Source: Muribaculaceae bacterium (GTDB taxonomy: Bacteria > Bacteroidota > Bacteroidia > Bacteroidales > Muribaculaceae). Taken from it: a stretch of DNA of 62,661 nucleotides. Every line of letters starts with the position of its first letter. Within the stretch, counting starts at the first letter, position 1. The stretch lies in contig JAGAYZ010000068.1 of assembly GCA_017940245.1 (NCBI GenBank), forward strand, positions 1 through 62,661, written 5' to 3'. This document shows positions 60,656-62,661 of the stretch, in pieces. The notes below the pieces were generated by a model. It did no database searches and was not told the DNA's origin. It saw only the letters and a program-made list of their open reading frames with translations. Made by a program: the position numbers and the translations under genes.

Positions 60656-62107
60656 TTACAGGATGGGACTGAGCAGGCGCACAACACTCTCGGCGGCCTT
60701 GACAAGCAACGGGCGACGGCGCCAGTGACTCAATATGATGCGGGTGCTTTGCCGCTGGTCGGCCTGGAACACGGCTTTCATGCGCTGATTAAACTCGCGG
60801 CTATAGACCAGCACATTGCACTCAAAATTATGCTCGAAACTGCGGAAATCAAAGTTCGTACTGCCCGTGGTAGCAAAATCGTCGTCCACAATCACCGCCT
60901 TGGCATGCATCATCGTTGGCTCATAGAAGTAAACCTTGATACCTGCCAGCAAACATTCTTTGAGATAACTGCCGGCAGCCAGCCGCAGCAGGCGGCTGTC
61001 GGTCTTGCGGGGCATCATCAGACGCACGTCTACCCCACTCAGTGCGGCCGACTGCAATGCCTTCAGCAGTGCGTCGCTGGGCAGGAAATAAGGAGTCTGG
61101 ACGAAAATGCACTTTTTGGCATCGGCTATAGCCTTGAGAAAGGCAAACGAGATGTTGCTCCACTTACCCGTAGGGCCACTGGCAAGCACTTGCACCGTGT
61201 CGTAACCCGGCTTGGCCGCTTGCGGCTCGCTGGCGGGTACAGGCAGCGTGAGCAATCCGCGCTTCATGAAGTTCCAGTCAACGGCAAACGTGAACGCCAG
61301 TCCTGCCACTGCAGGTCCAGTCAGACGCAGATGCGTGTCGCGCCATGCCATCATGTGCCGCGAGCCGGTCACATAACGGTCGGCTATGTTCATGCCCCCT
61401 ATGTAACCCACCTGACCATCTATCACCACCAATTTCCTATGGTTGCGCCAATTCAGACGGTTGGCCAGTTGCGTAAAAGTAATCCGCAAAAATGCGTGGG
61501 CATCAACGCCTTCACGACGCATGCGCTGAAAAAAGGCCGCATTGATGGTAAACGACCCCACATGATCGTAAATCACACGCACCTGCACACCCTCGTGTGC
61601 CTTTGCCACCAGCAGGTCGCGCATTTGCTGACCTATGATGTCGTTCTCAAAAATGTAATATTGCAGATGAATGTAGCTTCGGGCAGCGGCAATGTCGCGC
61701 TTGAGTGCGTCAAATTTCTCCTGCCCCGAAGTGAAAATGTCGATATGGTTTCCTGTATAATATGGAGCTTCGGCCAGAGACTTGACAAGTTTAATCTGCT
61801 GGCGACTTAAGTCCGACAATCCCAAATCGTCCAGTTCTGCAGGCTCTGGGTCGGTGAGCGCGCGCAAACGGCGCTGATCCTTGCGCGAAATCATGTGAAC
61901 GCTCTTGAGCGAGCGCCCAAAGAAAAAATACAGCAACAACCCCACAGCAGGCAATAGCAGCAGCACTGTAACCCACGCCAGCGATTTAACAGGATTGCGG
62001 TTCTCTCCAATCACCACGCCTACCGTACCCACAATAGTCACCACGTACACCGCCACTAGGACGTTGTACAGCACGTCGGCATATGGAAATAACTCGGCAA
62101 TAATCAT
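60656..62107 (-). CDS. cls: Cardiolipin synthase (phospholipase D family)
   Basis: 483 aa. Two N-terminal membrane segments are followed by two HKD motifs: H223-K225-D230 (HRKLVVID) and H401-K403-D408 (HAKAVIVDD). It condenses two phosphatidylglycerols to cardiolipin. It starts 6 bp after the stop of the small T9SS-domain protein and is probably co-transcribed with it. Length fits the family (ClsA-like). Confidence 0.94.
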   Translation of the reverse strand: MIIAELFPYADVLYNVLVAVYVVTIVGTVGVVIGENRNPVKSLAWVTVLLLLPAVGLLLYFFFGRSLKSVHMISRKDQRRLRALTDPEPAELDDLGLSDLSRQQIKLVKSLAEAPYYTGNHIDIFTSGQEKFDALKRDIAAARSYIHLQYYIFENDIIGQQMRDLLVAKAHEGVQVRVIYDHVGSFTINAAFFQRMRREGVDAHAFLRITFTQLANRLNWRNHRKLVVIDGQVGYIGGMNIADRYVTGSRHMMAWRDTHLRLTGPAVAGLAFTFAVDWNFMKRGLLTLPVPASEPQAAKPGYDTVQVLASGPTGKWSNISFAFLKAIADAKKCIFVQTPYFLPSDALLKALQSAALSGVDVRLMMPRKTDSRLLRLAAGSYLKECLLAGIKVYFYEPTMMHAKAVIVDDDFATTGSTNFDFRSFEHNFECNVLVYSREFNQRMKAVFQADQRQSTRIILSHWRRRPLLVKAAESVVRLLSPIL

Positions 62108-62113
62108 CAGTTT

Positions 62114-62425
62114 TCACCTCACCACTACTTTGCGCGACCACTGATTTCCATATCGCACTATGTAGAACCCCTTGGGTGCATCTATGGCGACCTGGGAATC
62201 GGCGGCTACACGCACTGTGCGCAAGAGCTGCCCTGTGATGGAATAGATGTTGAACACGGCATCGTTGTTTCCGGCACTCAGATAGATGCGCCCCACCCCA
62301 CCTTGAGCAGTTGCGTCAGCAACATGCGACTGCTCAATGCGATCGGCTTTAGCATCTACAGCAGTGCTGACAACTGGTGCGGCCAGCGTCATGCAAAGTA
62401 GTCCTATGATTAGTGTTCGTTTCAT
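62114..62425 (-). CDS. Small exported protein with a T9SS type A-like C-terminal domain
   Basis: 103 aa from ATG 62425 (signal peptide MKRTLIIGLLCMTLAAPVVS). Residues 55-103 match a T9SS type A sorting domain: FNIYSITGQLLRTVRV, then GFYIVRYGNQWSRKVVVR. The cargo part is only about 30 residues, so the sorting domain is nearly the whole mature protein. It heads an operon with cls; the promoter is at 62435. Confidence 0.8.
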   Translation of the reverse strand: MKRTLIIGLLCMTLAAPVVSTAVDAKADRIEQSHVADATAQGGVGRIYLSAGNNDAVFNIYSITGQLLRTVRVAADSQVAIDAPKGFYIVRYGNQWSRKVVVR

Positions 62426-62434
62426 CTCAACCGA

Positions 62435-62466
62435 CAAAATTACTACTTTTTATTATCACAAGCAAA
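62435..62466 (-). promoter_or_regulatory. Promoter of the T9SS-domain protein / cls operon
   Basis: On the minus strand TTTG (62463-62466), 20 bp, TAATTTTG (62435-62442), a full consensus. Confidence 0.8.
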
Positions 62467-62556
62467 TTTTATGCCACTTTTTTTACTGAGTTTTTTCAGA
62501 CTGAGTTTTCAGTTAAAAAAGGCAATATTGTCCTAAATAAAATTTTCAGAAAAAGA

Positions 62557-62628
62557 CAAAGGAAGTTGAAAAGAAAGTAGAAAAATACTACTTTCGTAGT
62601 GACGACCAAATCACTTCAACCTCCTTTG
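62557..62628 (+). promoter_or_regulatory. Strong leader hairpin and promoter of the edge transposase
   Basis: The outer stem CAAAGGAAGTTGAA (62557-62570) pairs with TTCAACCTCCTTTG (62615-62628) with one mismatch, and the inner stem GAAAGTAG/CTACTTTC is at 62573-62580 and 62588-62595. The outer stem ends 3 bp before the ATG. Within it TTG (62566-62568), 20 bp, TACTTTCG (62589-62596) could be an internal promoter. Read-through transcripts would fold and hide the start; own transcripts would lack the left arms. Confidence 0.6.
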
Positions 62629-62631
62629 ATA

Positions 62632-62661
62632 TGGCAAAGATAACACTATTTTCTCAAGTAA
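62632..62661 (+). CDS. Start of a probable IS4-family (DUF4372) transposase, cut by the window end
   Basis: The first ten codons read MAKITLFSQV, which I recognise as the usual opening of DUF4372-type IS4-family transposases of Bacteroidetes. Only these residues are visible, so the catalytic part is not seen. The preceding hairpin is typical of insertion sequences. A related GCN5- or unrelated gene start cannot be excluded. Confidence 0.55.

Noticed and set aside
60578-61810. A 410-codon open frame on the plus strand over cls
   Set aside because: cls has both HKD motifs in the minus frame; this one is Gln/His-rich and featureless.

Overview
The window looks like chromosomal DNA of a gut-type Bacteroidales, most likely Muribaculaceae or Prevotellaceae. 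The evidence is the Bacteroidetes promoter signature (TTG or TTTG, about 18-20 bp, then TAnnTTTG) before many genes, lipoprotein-rich genes without Shine-Dalgarno signals, a type IX secretion (T9SS) plug protein, fimbrillin-like lipoproteins, a TamL/TamB pair and a T9SS-type C-terminal domain. The taxon is inferred from gene content alone; no 16S gene is present.

Layout. 1-6 kb: tRNA-Gly, a secreted 5'-nucleotidase, tRNA-modifying TcdA and a GH3/serine-hydrolase fusion. 6-19.5 kb: tamB-tamL, a BASS transporter, a GNAT enzyme, small lipoproteins, tatA-tatC, fabD and a Ca/Na antiporter. 19.7-35.5 kb, all on the minus strand, is the accessory part. It holds a T9SS plug plus a C11 (clostripain) protease, then an apparent five-gene operon of fimbrillin-like (DUF6562-type) lipoproteins, two of which carry C-terminal parallel beta-helices. 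Two secreted proteins sharing a previously unlabelled module and a 48-aa membrane protein follow. This part is rich in intergenic repeats (REP-like palindromes and degenerate 9-bp-period repeats). 35.6-45.4 kb: a TolC/HlyD/ABC/ABC-2 efflux operon divergent from an AraC regulator, then a heterodimeric ABC exporter. 45.5-59 kb: mostly housekeeping genes (asd, an aberrant argB-like kinase, prfB, an acyl-CoA synthetase, pnp, ispE, grpE, dnaJ, an RluA-type synthase, rpsO). 59-62.6 kb: a dockerin/sulfatase-modifying-factor-like protein, a long imperfect palindrome, cardiolipin synthase behind a tiny T9SS-domain protein, and the first codons of a probable IS4-type transposase behind a strong leader hairpin.

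The most promising unusual system is the 22-34 kb surface locus. Its fimbrillin-like lipoproteins share an SR dipeptide at the place where fimbrillins are proteolytically matured, a putative Arg-specific protease lies next to them, the beta-helix 'heads' differ in base composition from their fimbrillin 'stalks', near-identical 60-bp repeats lie within the two signal-peptide regions, and a G7 tract precedes the first gene. Together this suggests a modular, recombining and possibly phase-variable adhesin system. This is inference from one sequence and untested.
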